DNA of 64,000 bases from assembly GCF_900176395.1 (NCBI RefSeq), contig NZ_FWXL01000007.1:1-64000 (forward strand), in the 5' to 3' direction. The stretch comes from Novosphingobium sp. B1. Lineage in GTDB: Bacteria > Pseudomonadota > Alphaproteobacteria > Sphingomonadales > Sphingomonadaceae. This document shows positions 1-8,176 of the stretch, one piece after another (the stretch's first letter is position 1; each line of letters opens with the position of its first letter). A program made the translations under genes and the position numbers. The notes below the pieces were generated by a model. That model did not search any database. It was not told the origin of the DNA and was given only the letters and a program-made list of their open reading frames with translations.

Positions 1-95
1 CCCCAGACTGGTCAGCCAGGGGCGGGTTCAAACATGGGTCAATTCTCAGTGGAAATTTATGCCCCTACCGGGTCAATTCTCAGCGGAAATCTACA
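1..95. mobile_element. Right end of an IS21-like insertion sequence (body off the left edge)
   Basis: Two copies of a 21-bp terminal repeat beginning GGGTCAATTCTCAG lie at 36-56 and 70-90, differing at one base and 34 bp apart. Read inward from base 95 the element starts TGTAGATTTCC, giving the 5'-TG...CA-3' ends typical of the IS21 (istA/istB) family, whose members carry multiple terminal repeats of this kind. No transposase is inside the window, so the family call rests on the end sequence alone. The insertion point falls inside a hydrolase reading frame. Confidence 0.75.
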
Positions 96-302
96 ATAGG
101 ACCTTGAATTCCCCGGTAGATCAAGCGCCACGCAGTGAAAGCCGCGCTCGGCCAACATCGGCATGATTCTGGTCCATTCGAGCGAACAGGCATAAAGCGT
201 GTGGATCAGGACGAGCGGCGTTCCTTCGCCTAGCTCGTCATAATGAACCCTGGTGCCGTCTACGCGGAGATAGCGGCCGACGATGTCTTCGGTGGACTTC
301 AT
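96..302 (-). pseudogene. Alpha/beta hydrolase, truncated by the IS end
   Basis: The reading frame starts with ATG at 302 and shows the N-terminal part of an alpha/beta-hydrolase fold: a strand pair around residues 12-25, the oxyanion-type LVLIH at about 30-34, and DLPGNSRS at about 61-68, equivalent to the usual DxxGxGxS. After that the frame runs into the IS end, which supplies about 12 foreign codons and a stop. The nucleophile elbow, acid and histidine are all missing, so the product should be inactive. Its start overlaps the stop of the upstream gene by four bases (ATGA), so it was the last cistron of the leftward operon. Downstream exons of the gene, if any remain, lie beyond the element. 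Confidence 0.8.
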
Positions 303-739
303 GACGCGGCCTCCAGTGATCTTGCAGTTTCCCGGTAGTGGTCCGTCATCAGGTAGATCGCTTCGATCACCCGGAAAGCCGTCATCATGTCACCCTCTAT
401 AGCGAAGATACCCGGGGTCATGTTGGCGCCGTCGACAATGTCTTCCGGGCTCGCGAACCGTCGCTTGCCGCCCATCAGTAGGTCGGTAAAGGGTGTTCCG
501 CCGACCAGTTCATCCCAGGCCCAGCCCGGCGCGGAAATCTTGAAGGTGTACCCGATGGGCGGCATGTGAGGCCGACGGTCGATGATCGCCCCATTGTAGA
601 TCTTTAGCCAGCAGTTCGCGCTGCCGTCGTCGAGCAATACGGAACCGTCAAACCATTCGGTGGCAGCGCCGAACTGAGCGTCCGCGTTGACTGCCTGCAC
701 CAGCCGGGTGAGGAAATTCTCATCCTTAAATCTGCTCAT
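299..739 (-). CDS. SCP2 sterol-carrier-like protein, 146 aa
   Basis: A small soluble protein without signal peptide or membrane segment. The order WFDGSV (about residue 29), WLKIYNG (about 44), a strand with KISAP (about 68) and a C-terminal IEGDMMTAFRVIEA helix (about 115-128) resembles the SCP2 sterol-carrier/lipid-transfer fold, which binds hydrophobic ligands or acyl-CoAs; this is a fold-level impression, not a clear family hit. It sits 75 bp after the B12-binding mutase subunit and overlaps the following hydrolase by 4 bp, so it is part of the same operon. A role as carrier for the pathway's hydrophobic CoA intermediate is inference. Confidence 0.55.
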   Translation of the reverse strand: MSRFKDENFLTRLVQAVNADAQFGAATEWFDGSVLLDDGSANCWLKIYNGAIIDRRPHMPPIGYTFKISAPGWAWDELVGGTPFTDLLMGGKRRFASPEDIVDGANMTPGIFAIEGDMMTAFRVIEAIYLMTDHYRETARSLEAAS

Positions 740-814
740 GATTCGATCCTCTTTCCCGGCGGACTTATTGGGCTAGTGGTCCATTTTTTCAGAAGTGGAG
801 TAGCGAGCTCCGCC

Positions 815-1210
815 TCAGGTCTTTCTGGCCAGGCTCCTGACTGCATCGACGATTTCGTCATCGCGTGCCCCTGCACCAAAGACTGCGGCAACGCCGAGAT
901 TCTTCATCTTTACGGCATCGTCAGCGGTGACGACCGAACCGCCGATCATGACTGGAATGTTCAGATTTCGGCTGCGCAACTCCTCGACCAGCTGCGGAAC
1001 CAGTGTGAGATATTCCCACGAATGACAGCTAATGCCGATAACGTCCGCTCCGTGACTGAGCGCGCCATCGACAACCTGTCCTGGACTTAGCAGCTTGCCG
1101 AGATAGGCCGTACTCATCTGCGCTTCGCGCAGGATGCGGCCGACAGCGATAACGCCGTTTTCGTGTTGATCCATGCCCATCACGGCAAGGGAGATTTTTT
1201 CCTGCGCCAT
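815..1210 (-). CDS. Cobalamin-binding subunit of an acyl-CoA mutase, 131 aa
   Basis: This is the free-standing C-terminal-type domain of the methylmalonyl-CoA mutase family. D14-x-H16-x-x-G19 gives the base-off/His-on cobalamin motif, with H16 as the lower cobalt ligand, and a GG pair near residue 90 closes the nucleotide-tail pocket. The middle SxL motif of the family reads S-C-H here. The start is only 12 bp after the large-subunit stop, so the two are surely cotranscribed and form a two-subunit enzyme like isobutyryl-CoA or 2-hydroxyisobutyryl-CoA mutases. No MeaB/ArgK-type G-protein chaperone gene is seen in the window. Confidence 0.9.
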   Translation of the reverse strand: MAQEKISLAVMGMDQHENGVIAVGRILREAQMSTAYLGKLLSPGQVVDGALSHGADVIGISCHSWEYLTLVPQLVEELRSRNLNIPVMIGGSVVTADDAVKMKNLGVAAVFGAGARDDEIVDAVRSLARKT

Positions 1211-1222
1211 TGCATCAGACCT

Positions 1223-2794
1223 TCAGGGCAAGGGGGAATCGAAAATGTCGGGCGCCATGTTGAGTGCGCGACGCATAGTTGTAACGATCTCTCCAACCGT
1301 CGCGTCGGCGTCGAGCGCGGCGATGACCACCGGAACGAGATTTTCACCAGTTCCAACTGCTGCAGTTACCCGTTCCATCGCAGCCTTCGCGCCGGCGATA
1401 TTCCGGGTGATCTTGAATTGCTCAATGCGCTCAGTCTGACTGTGCCAGGTCTCGATCTTGCTGGTGGTGACTTCCTTGAGAAGCGTGTCATCTTCATCAG
1501 GAATCTGCAGCAGGTTGAGACCGACAACAGGCAATTCGCCTGTCTCGACACGCCGCTGTCCGCGCTCCATGGCATCGTGGAAGAGCTGACGGAAATACCC
1601 GCCGCTCGCCAGTGCATTTGGATCGCCGAGTGCTTCGAGTTCCGCGACCTTTTCGACGATCCGGCGTTCCATTTCATCCGTCAGTTGCTCGACGAAATAG
1701 GAACCACCCAGAGGATCAGAAATGCGTGCTGCGCCCGTTTCCAGATCGATTATCTGCTGTGTCCTCAGCCCGACGAGATGAGCTTCCTTGCTGGGCGTGC
1801 GGTAGGCCTCGTCAAAGGCCGAAATTTCCAAAGCCTGGACGCCGGCAAGCACCAGCGACATCGCCTGAAGCGTGCCGCGCACGATGTTGTTCACAGGCTG
1901 CTGGGCGGTTAACGAAAGGCCGGAAGTATGGCTGCTGATCGCGACAGAGAGAGATCGCTCGTTCGCGGCCCCGAATTCATCGCGCATCATTTTCGCATAA
2001 AGGCGGCGAGTGGCGCGAACCTTTGCAATTTCCTCGAAGAAATCCATCCCGCAATTCACGAGGATGGCGATACGCGGAGCGAAGGAGTCCACTGGCACGC
2101 CGCGCTCAATCAACAATCGCGTAAGATGCCTGATCTGGAGGAAGCCCAGCGCCATTTCCTCGACGGGGTAAAGGCCGGACTCGCTAAAGAAGTAAGTGTC
2201 CTCGATGTAGGAGTGGAACTTGGGCATGTGCAGCGCGCAGTATTCCATGCAATCCAATGATAGCCGGACCCGGAACTCGACCGGCAGATGGAATGCGTAG
2301 GAACAGTCCTCAACATACAGTGGCGGTTGCAGAACCGAGCCGCGCAGCTTGTCGATTGGAAAGTCGGCCTCCCGCGCGGCAAGGACCAATCCCGACAATG
2401 ACATGATCGCCGGAACAGAGCTGGAGATCGAAGTGCTAGCGAAGGGCACGCCCTTGAACAGGTCGATATAGTCCTGCTTGCGGCATAAAGACACGCCCTG
2501 GGTTCCCACCGCTGCACGCGCGAGGGGATTGTCTGGATCGAGCATCGACTGCGTCGGTGCATCCCCGATCACATCAATGCCAGTCTGGCCATGTTCGAGG
2601 AGGTAATGGATCTGTTCGTTCGAACGCCGTCCGTCGCCTTCACCACTCAGTTCTCGCTGAATCCAGGTTCCGGTTGCGTGAGCATTCGCCATGCGCCCCC
2701 TTGTGAAAGGGAACTGCCCCGGCCTCTCCGACTTGCCATCATCGGCCCCGTAAAAATCTTTCAAAGGCAGTCCAGATCGCGTGATAATACTCAA
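1223..2794 (-). CDS. Large subunit of a B12-dependent acyl-CoA mutase with a divergent active site, 523 aa
   Basis: The TIM-barrel substrate domain of the methylmalonyl-CoA mutase family is clear: PGQFPFTRG at residues 25-33, SNEQIHYLL and GQTG at 58-72, APTQ at 79-82, PKF at 191-193, DPLGGSYFVE at 360-369. It lacks its own B12 domain, which the next gene supplies. Ungapped local alignment to methylmalonyl-CoA mutase (numbering of the Propionibacterium enzyme) gives Tyr89 to L49, Gln197 to L155, Arg207 to S165 and His244 to F202. The first three shape the acyl pocket, and His244 is the conserved general acid. Thus the scaffold is kept but the substrate cannot be methylmalonyl-CoA, and the chemistry may differ. 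It lies in an operon with an acyl-CoA ligase and a lactonase-like protein, 55 bp after the latter. Confidence 0.9.
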   Translation of the reverse strand: MSIITRSGLPLKDFYGADDGKSERPGQFPFTRGRMANAHATGTWIQRELSGEGDGRRSNEQIHYLLEHGQTGIDVIGDAPTQSMLDPDNPLARAAVGTQGVSLCRKQDYIDLFKGVPFASTSISSSVPAIMSLSGLVLAAREADFPIDKLRGSVLQPPLYVEDCSYAFHLPVEFRVRLSLDCMEYCALHMPKFHSYIEDTYFFSESGLYPVEEMALGFLQIRHLTRLLIERGVPVDSFAPRIAILVNCGMDFFEEIAKVRATRRLYAKMMRDEFGAANERSLSVAISSHTSGLSLTAQQPVNNIVRGTLQAMSLVLAGVQALEISAFDEAYRTPSKEAHLVGLRTQQIIDLETGAARISDPLGGSYFVEQLTDEMERRIVEKVAELEALGDPNALASGGYFRQLFHDAMERGQRRVETGELPVVGLNLLQIPDEDDTLLKEVTTSKIETWHSQTERIEQFKITRNIAGAKAAMERVTAAVGTGENLVPVVIAALDADATVGEIVTTMRRALNMAPDIFDSPLP

Positions 2795-2849
2795 GTCTAT
2801 TGCTCCTGTTGCGCAAGATGGGGCAAGGCAATGCCGCGTCGATGGAGGA

Positions 2850-3800
2850 TCAGGTCAGGCTTTCTGGCAAACGAAACGTTGCCAGGTGCGGCATCGGCAG
2901 CGAGCCTATGAAACCGGTCCTGCCGTCCGGCCCACCGAACGCCAGGCTGGTTGGCAGCTTCAACGGCCCGGAAACAGCGGCACAGGCAGCGAACTGCTCG
3001 ACATGGCCATTTCGCTGCGCAACTCCTTCGGCCATGACGTTTACAGCCTCCTCGTTCGCATCGCGATAAATTACGTGAAGATCGCCGTTCTGGTCGATCG
3101 CTGACAGACCGTTTTGACTTACGATCGTCACCCAGATGTTTCCGAAAGGATCGAATGCGAACCCATCGGGGAATGCGCCCCAGCCCAGGCTGTCCGGGCC
3201 GACAATCTCTTTGTCCCCAAGTGAACCATCGGACCTGATCGGGAAGCGGACAATTCTGCAGCCCAGTGATTCGGCCGCATAAAGATGGTATCCGTCCGGC
3301 GAGACCTTGATTTCGTTTGTCAGGTCCAGACCATCAGCGACGATCTCGCAACGCTTCCCGTTGTCTTCAACGCGAAGGATGTAGCCATCTTTCTGATCGC
3401 GCGCCAAAGCAGAGTGCCAAGGCAGACTGCGTGACATCACCGAAAGCCAAATTCGATCAGGACCGTCCGCCCAGGCACAATTGACAGTGCCAAGAGAATT
3501 GCCCTGATAGCTGTCGAGCAGAGTGCGGGTCGAACCGCTGGCTGAAATCAGGTGCAGAGCGCCGTCGGCTAGTCCGGCAACCACGAAGCTACCGTCAGGC
3601 CTGCGGCTGTAGCCATTGGGCTCAAGGATGCCGTGTCCCAATAGCTGCGGCTCTCCTTGCTCCGGCACATTAGCGACGCCTCCGCGCGCATCGGAAACCC
3701 AAATGCCGTCCCTGTCGATCCAGACGCATTCGGGACGTTGCAACCCCTGTCCATAGGTTCCGAAATCCTGATCCGACAGCTTGAATTCGGCAATGTTCAT
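2850..3800 (-). CDS. SMP-30/gluconolactonase family protein, 316 aa
   Basis: A six-bladed beta-propeller of the SMP-30/gluconolaconase/LRE type. The metal ligands of the family are present: E24 in RPECVW, N161 in LTNEI and D211 in FPDGF, with N106 matching the substrate-side Asn of human SMP-30. Such enzymes open lactone rings with a divalent metal. No signal peptide is seen, so it should be cytoplasmic. The start overlaps the stop of the acyl-CoA synthetase gene by ATGA, implying translational coupling. Together with the ligase and mutase it probably hydrolyses a pathway lactone to a hydroxy acid that is then activated; the substrate is unknown. Confidence 0.85.
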   Translation of the reverse strand: MNIAEFKLSDQDFGTYGQGLQRPECVWIDRDGIWVSDARGGVANVPEQGEPQLLGHGILEPNGYSRRPDGSFVVAGLADGALHLISASGSTRTLLDSYQGNSLGTVNCAWADGPDRIWLSVMSRSLPWHSALARDQKDGYILRVEDNGKRCEIVADGLDLTNEIKVSPDGYHLYAAESLGCRIVRFPIRSDGSLGDKEIVGPDSLGWGAFPDGFAFDPFGNIWVTIVSQNGLSAIDQNGDLHVIYRDANEEAVNVMAEGVAQRNGHVEQFAACAAVSGPLKLPTSLAFGGPDGRTGFIGSLPMPHLATFRLPESLT

Positions 3801-5623
3801 GATGTCACTCCCTCTGCCCAGCGCGCTGCGATGGAATATTGCTTCAACTTTTCGTCAATGTCCTTGCGAACGGATTCGGGAATCTCGTTCACTCCGCGCA
3901 ATTCCGCGACGATGCCATGACGCGCGTCGTCGTGGACCGAAACGGCGATCTTGCCACTGCCCGCTATCGCGTCGGCTTCATGCTGAAATACTTGCCGGGC
4001 AGCCTCCCGTCGCAAGATAAGTTTGGAGATCTTTCCCGGACCGCTCAAAGGCATGACGCCCAGAATATGGACGGACTTGGGGATCGCCGCGCGCTCGACA
4101 ATCAATGGCCGAACGAATTCGAGCAACTCGCTCTCTTCCAGTCGGACATCCGGCTTCAGTTGCACGAACAGGATTGGCACTTCCCCAGCGTAGCTGTCAG
4201 GCCGACCGACCGCGGCAGCAAGTTCGACAGCCGGATGACGGTAGGCCGGACCCTCGATGATTTCGGGATCGATATTGTGGCCACCACGGATGATGATGTC
4301 TTTCTGTCGTCCGGTAATCGTCAGATGCCCATTAGCGTCAATGCGGGCCAGATCGCCGGTACGGAGCCACCGATCGGGCGTAAATGCATCGGGGTAATCA
4401 TCGAGATAGTGCGTAATGACGGTCGCACCACGAACAACCAGTTCTCCGATCTGGTCGGTTCCGGCCTGGACAGTCAAATTGCCGTCCGCAGCAGGCAGCC
4501 TTACCTCTGCCTGAATACAGTCGAACGGAACCCCGACGGTCTCAATGCGGGGATTGTCGACAGGATTGAGGACGGAAAACCCGCAGGTTTCCGTCATGCC
4601 CCAGCCATTGACAACGAAGGCCCCTGTGCTTTCCCTGATCGCCTCGGCAGTTGCCTGCGGTAGTGGCGCACCGCCGGTCAGAATGTGCTTGAATCCAGAC
4701 ACTGGCCCGGTCGGCGGATTCGACGCTATGGCGGCAAGTGCGGTGGGGACAGCTGCGCCCAGCGTAATGCGATAGCGTTCCACGAGCTCCCAAAAACGCT
4801 TTGCTACGTCAGGATCACGGTATCCTCTCGCCGATGGGATGAAGATAGATGCTCCCGCCATCAGCGGAATCAGTCCGGCATTGAGTGTGCCGCTCGTATG
4901 GAAAAGTGGCAGGGCGCTGAGCATTCGCTCGCCCTTGAGGGCGCCTTGTGCATGGGCACCCGCTTCGAGAAGCGCCAGGTACATCGCTTCAGTATGCGGG
5001 ACGATCTTGGGCTTTCCGGTGGTGCCACCGGTCAGCATCAGGACCATATTGCGGCAGGTATCGTTGGGCAGACCATCAGGCCAGTCCTCACCAGTTTCCG
5101 ACATGAGTGCGTCGAGTTCGACCGTTCCGGGAGCTATCTGAGCATCGCCGAACACGACAACCTTAAGGTCGGGCAAAGCGTTGCGGATTATGGCAACTTT
5201 GCCCGGAAAGGTCGGATCCTCGGCTGCGGTCGCCGATGTCAGAAGGACAGACGCCTTGACCTGCCGAAGAAGATCTATGAGTGCTTCCGCTTCCAACAGG
5301 TAATTGAGCGGGGCAACGGTCCCAACGACCATGGCCGCCAGCAAAGTCTGGTAGGATACCGGGGTCAACGGCATGAATGCCCCGATGACATCACCCGGTG
5401 CAACCCCGCTGCGCAGAAGCGCAGAGGTCCTATTTCTGACGTCGACTGCGAACGAGCGGAAGGTAATTTGGGTCTCGGGCGCGTCACAATTCTCGGAAAA
5501 GGTAATCGCAATTGTCTTGCTCAGCGATTCCGCTACCATATCGACACGCTCGCGCAGACTTCGCGCGCCCGAGAACTCCGTCATGTCACTACTCCAGTGG
5601 ACTGGCACGGTGCCTGTCGCCAT
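3797..5623 (-). CDS. AMP-forming acyl-CoA synthetase, 608 aa
   Basis: ANL-superfamily adenylating enzyme: P-loop MLTGGTTGKPK in the middle third, the A5-type GWGMTET, A7-type RTGDL, hinge region GRQKDIIIRGG, and a C-terminal catalytic lysine in GPGKISK. It activates a carboxylic acid to its CoA thioester via an acyl-AMP. I chose ATG at 5623 because AAGG lies four bases upstream; an in-frame ATG at 5653 would add ten residues but has poorer spacing. The gene follows the TonB receptor after about 130 bp and overlaps the lactonase-like gene by 4 bp. The acid activated is unknown; from context it is likely branched or alicyclic and feeds the B12 mutase. Confidence 0.88.
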   Translation of the reverse strand: MATGTVPVHWSSDMTEFSGARSLRERVDMVAESLSKTIAITFSENCDAPETQITFRSFAVDVRNRTSALLRSGVAPGDVIGAFMPLTPVSYQTLLAAMVVGTVAPLNYLLEAEALIDLLRQVKASVLLTSATAAEDPTFPGKVAIIRNALPDLKVVVFGDAQIAPGTVELDALMSETGEDWPDGLPNDTCRNMVLMLTGGTTGKPKIVPHTEAMYLALLEAGAHAQGALKGERMLSALPLFHTSGTLNAGLIPLMAGASIFIPSARGYRDPDVAKRFWELVERYRITLGAAVPTALAAIASNPPTGPVSGFKHILTGGAPLPQATAEAIRESTGAFVVNGWGMTETCGFSVLNPVDNPRIETVGVPFDCIQAEVRLPAADGNLTVQAGTDQIGELVVRGATVITHYLDDYPDAFTPDRWLRTGDLARIDANGHLTITGRQKDIIIRGGHNIDPEIIEGPAYRHPAVELAAAVGRPDSYAGEVPILFVQLKPDVRLEESELLEFVRPLIVERAAIPKSVHILGVMPLSGPGKISKLILRREAARQVFQHEADAIAGSGKIAVSVHDDARHGIVAELRGVNEIPESVRKDIDEKLKQYSIAARWAEGVTS

Positions 5624-5752
5624 TAATCCTTCCCGATGGTCGAAAAGATCCATCTTCCTGGTGCGGGGCCGACACTGCGCTGCTGTTCGAAAATCACGGC
5701 TGGCGGCGAAGGACTTGAACCAGAAAACTGAAGTCCATCGCCGCCGGCCAGC

Positions 5753-8008
5753 TTAGAATGTCCGACGAACCGCGATCCCATAAGTGCGTGGTTGATTGAC
5801 ATTGAAGTATTGAATCCCGAACGATGACAGATTTACGCCGTAGGAATAGACGTTCTCATTGCTCAGGTTCTTGCCCCATGCCCGAACTGACCAAGGTCCG
5901 TTCTTCCATTCCACGGTCGCATCGAAAAGGGCATACGAACCTTGACGCAGAATGCCATAGTTGAGGGCGTCATTGTAAGGCGTAAACCACTGACTGCTTG
6001 TATAGGTCACGCCGGGACTGATGGTGAGCTCGCCGCCAGCAATTCCGCCGACGACAAAGTCAAACCGGCCGGTGGCCGTCACGGACGGAGCGAACGGCAA
6101 CTTGTTCCCGTCAAGCACCGTGCTCTGCAGGGTCAACCGATCATACTTGCTGTCCGTATATCCGACACTGCCCGTAAATGACACCTGCGGCGAGAAACGC
6201 ATCGTTGTTTCGATTTCGAAACCCTTCAGCGTTGATGCGCCAGCGCTTCGCAGGAACGCCACAGGCCCGATCTGGTCCTGAATTTGCTGGTTGGTGTAGT
6301 CGTAGTAGAAACCGGCTGCCGCAAGGCTGAGGGCTCCATCAAGGAAGCGCCCCTTGATGCCAGCTTCGTAGGCGTTGACCTTTTCCGGCGCGACAAAGTC
6401 GATCTGGGTCGGGCTCAGGTAACCCGATCCGTTAAAAGTCCCCGCACGATACCCGCGGCTGTAGCTGGCATAGACCAACGGTCCGCCGTCAAACTTGTAG
6501 CTGATCGCAGCCCGACCGGTCAAAGCCCGGTTGCTCCCCCTGCGTTCGAGTGGCGCGCCCGGCGCGCCGATAACCTGAACGATCGGAGTGAAGTCATAGT
6601 CTCCAACAACCGAGGTGCCATTTTCATACTTGGCAATGTCCTCGGTGTATCGCGCGCCAAGTGTGATCGTCAGCGATGGCGTAGCTTTCCAGTCAAACTG
6701 ACCGAAAGCCGCTTTGGAGATGCGGACTTGCGTGTAGCCCTGATCGATAGTCGCACCGCCTGCGACAAGGTTCGGATCGGCCGGAACGCCAAGATCGCCA
6801 AGAAACGCCAACAGGATGTACTTGTTGTTGATCGACACGCGGTCGCGCCCATAAAAAACGCCGCCCTGCGCTTGGACCGCTCCGCTGTCGTAAACGAGCC
6901 GTAGCTCCTGATTGAATTCCTTGTACTTGCTATCGAAAACCGTCTCAAGGAGCTTCACCGGCGAGCCATCAACGTCCTGGCCGAACAATGACTTGGCAGT
7001 GTCGTAGGACGTCAGCGATTGCAGCGTCAACGAGTCGGACAAGCCAAGCTTGATAGAGAGCGCAGCACCTTCGGTATTCGAGCTGTTCTGGTGCGGATTG
7101 TCAGAACTGATCTGGTAGAAGCCGAGATTTCCCCTGGCATAGCCGCTGATCGGGTTTGCACCATTCGCTCCCGTGCCGATGGCGATAATGCCTGGCTGGA
7201 TCTGTCGCGCCCGGTTTGCGAACAGGCGCAGGTTGATATCCAGATTCTCCGATGGCTTCAGCCTGATCGAAAGTCGGCTTCGCAGATTGTCTGCCGACGC
7301 AAGGTCTTTCGCGCCCGGAAAGACGTTGTCAACGTAACCATCATGGCGATCGTAGCTAACAGCGGCCCGGATGCCGACTTTGTCTTCGACAAGCGTTCCC
7401 TCAACGGCCCCTTCAGCACGGAAATCGTTGTAATTGCCATAACCCAATTCGACATAGCCATTTGCGCTGGACAGGCTCGGCTTTCGGGTAATGAAATTGA
7501 TCGCGCCGCCGGTCGTATTGCGTCCAAAGAGTGTGCCTTGCGGGCCGCGCAACACCTCGACGCGCTCCAGATCGAACATCTGCCCGCCGTGCGTGGCACG
7601 AAATGCCATATAGGTGTCATCAGCATAAACACCGACCGGAGACGCCTGGTTCGACGAATAATCGTTGCCAAGCCCGACACCGCGGAGCGTAAAGTTCGGT
7701 TCGGCACCGCCAGTGGAATCGTTGACCTGAAGGTTGGGCACGATAGACCCAAGCGCAGTCGGCTGAGCGATGCCGCGACTTGAAAGCGCATCGCCAGACA
7801 GCGCGCTGACCGCCAGCGGCACCGACATGAGCGATTCTGAACGGCGCTGCGCCGTCACAACAATCTCGCCAACCGGCGCGTCCTCATCCGCAGTTTGATC
7901 TGCTTGCGGTTGAATAGCGGCATCCTGTGCCCACGCCTGGGCGGGAATGGAAGCCCCAGCCAGAAGCGTCGTCGCAAAAGCCAGTTGCCAGGCGTGATAT
8001 TGCCTCAT
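5753..8008 (-). CDS. TonB-dependent outer-membrane receptor, 751 aa
   Basis: A signal peptide (residues 1-28, ending AWAQ) is followed by a TonB box (EIVVTAQRR near residue 48), a plug domain with LRGVG and VEVLRGPQGTLFGRN, and a 22-strand barrel ending in aromatic phenylalanine. This architecture takes up large or scarce substrates using the proton-motive force passed on by TonB. GGAGAGGG precedes the ATG. It is the first gene of the leftward catabolic operon and has the 43-bp inverted-repeat element 55 bp upstream, so its expression is probably controlled by the TetR regulator at 10.7 kb. The sphingomonad subclass to which it belongs is often tied to aromatic, steroid or terpenoid substrates. 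Confidence 0.93.
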   Translation of the reverse strand: MRQYHAWQLAFATTLLAGASIPAQAWAQDAAIQPQADQTADEDAPVGEIVVTAQRRSESLMSVPLAVSALSGDALSSRGIAQPTALGSIVPNLQVNDSTGGAEPNFTLRGVGLGNDYSSNQASPVGVYADDTYMAFRATHGGQMFDLERVEVLRGPQGTLFGRNTTGGAINFITRKPSLSSANGYVELGYGNYNDFRAEGAVEGTLVEDKVGIRAAVSYDRHDGYVDNVFPGAKDLASADNLRSRLSIRLKPSENLDINLRLFANRARQIQPGIIAIGTGANGANPISGYARGNLGFYQISSDNPHQNSSNTEGAALSIKLGLSDSLTLQSLTSYDTAKSLFGQDVDGSPVKLLETVFDSKYKEFNQELRLVYDSGAVQAQGGVFYGRDRVSINNKYILLAFLGDLGVPADPNLVAGGATIDQGYTQVRISKAAFGQFDWKATPSLTITLGARYTEDIAKYENGTSVVGDYDFTPIVQVIGAPGAPLERRGSNRALTGRAAISYKFDGGPLVYASYSRGYRAGTFNGSGYLSPTQIDFVAPEKVNAYEAGIKGRFLDGALSLAAAGFYYDYTNQQIQDQIGPVAFLRSAGASTLKGFEIETTMRFSPQVSFTGSVGYTDSKYDRLTLQSTVLDGNKLPFAPSVTATGRFDFVVGGIAGGELTISPGVTYTSSQWFTPYNDALNYGILRQGSYALFDATVEWKNGPWSVRAWGKNLSNENVYSYGVNLSSFGIQYFNVNQPRTYGIAVRRTF

Positions 8009-8062
8009 TTCCCTCTCCTAAAAATTTCTCGCGTCTATGCCGAGTCGCATATGACTACCAGA

Positions 8063-8105
8063 ATGATACGGTCGTTCCAACTCAAAAGTGTAACGACCGT
8101 ATCAT
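8063..8105. promoter_or_regulatory. 43-bp inverted-repeat operator upstream of TonB receptor 1
   Basis: A perfect 14-bp inverted repeat, ATGATACGGTCGTT at 8063-8076 and AACGACCGTATCAT at 8092-8105, flanks a 15-bp spacer. Each arm holds the near-palindromic core ACGGTCGT, the style of TetR-family half-sites. It is 55 bp upstream of the receptor start. A nearly identical element, spacer included, occurs at 10591-10633. The likely ligand is the TetR protein encoded at 10693-11547; this is inference from position and shared sequence. Confidence 0.75.
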
Positions 8106-8176
8106 TTTTATTCGCCTGACGGGTGCCTGAAAGCAGTCGGAGCGGGCAGCGATACTCGGTGGAATTACCCAGACGA

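Noticed and set aside
1163..1912. 249-aa forward frame opposite the mutase
   Set aside because: Shadow of the mutase large and small subunit genes, which carry the family motifs on the reverse strand.
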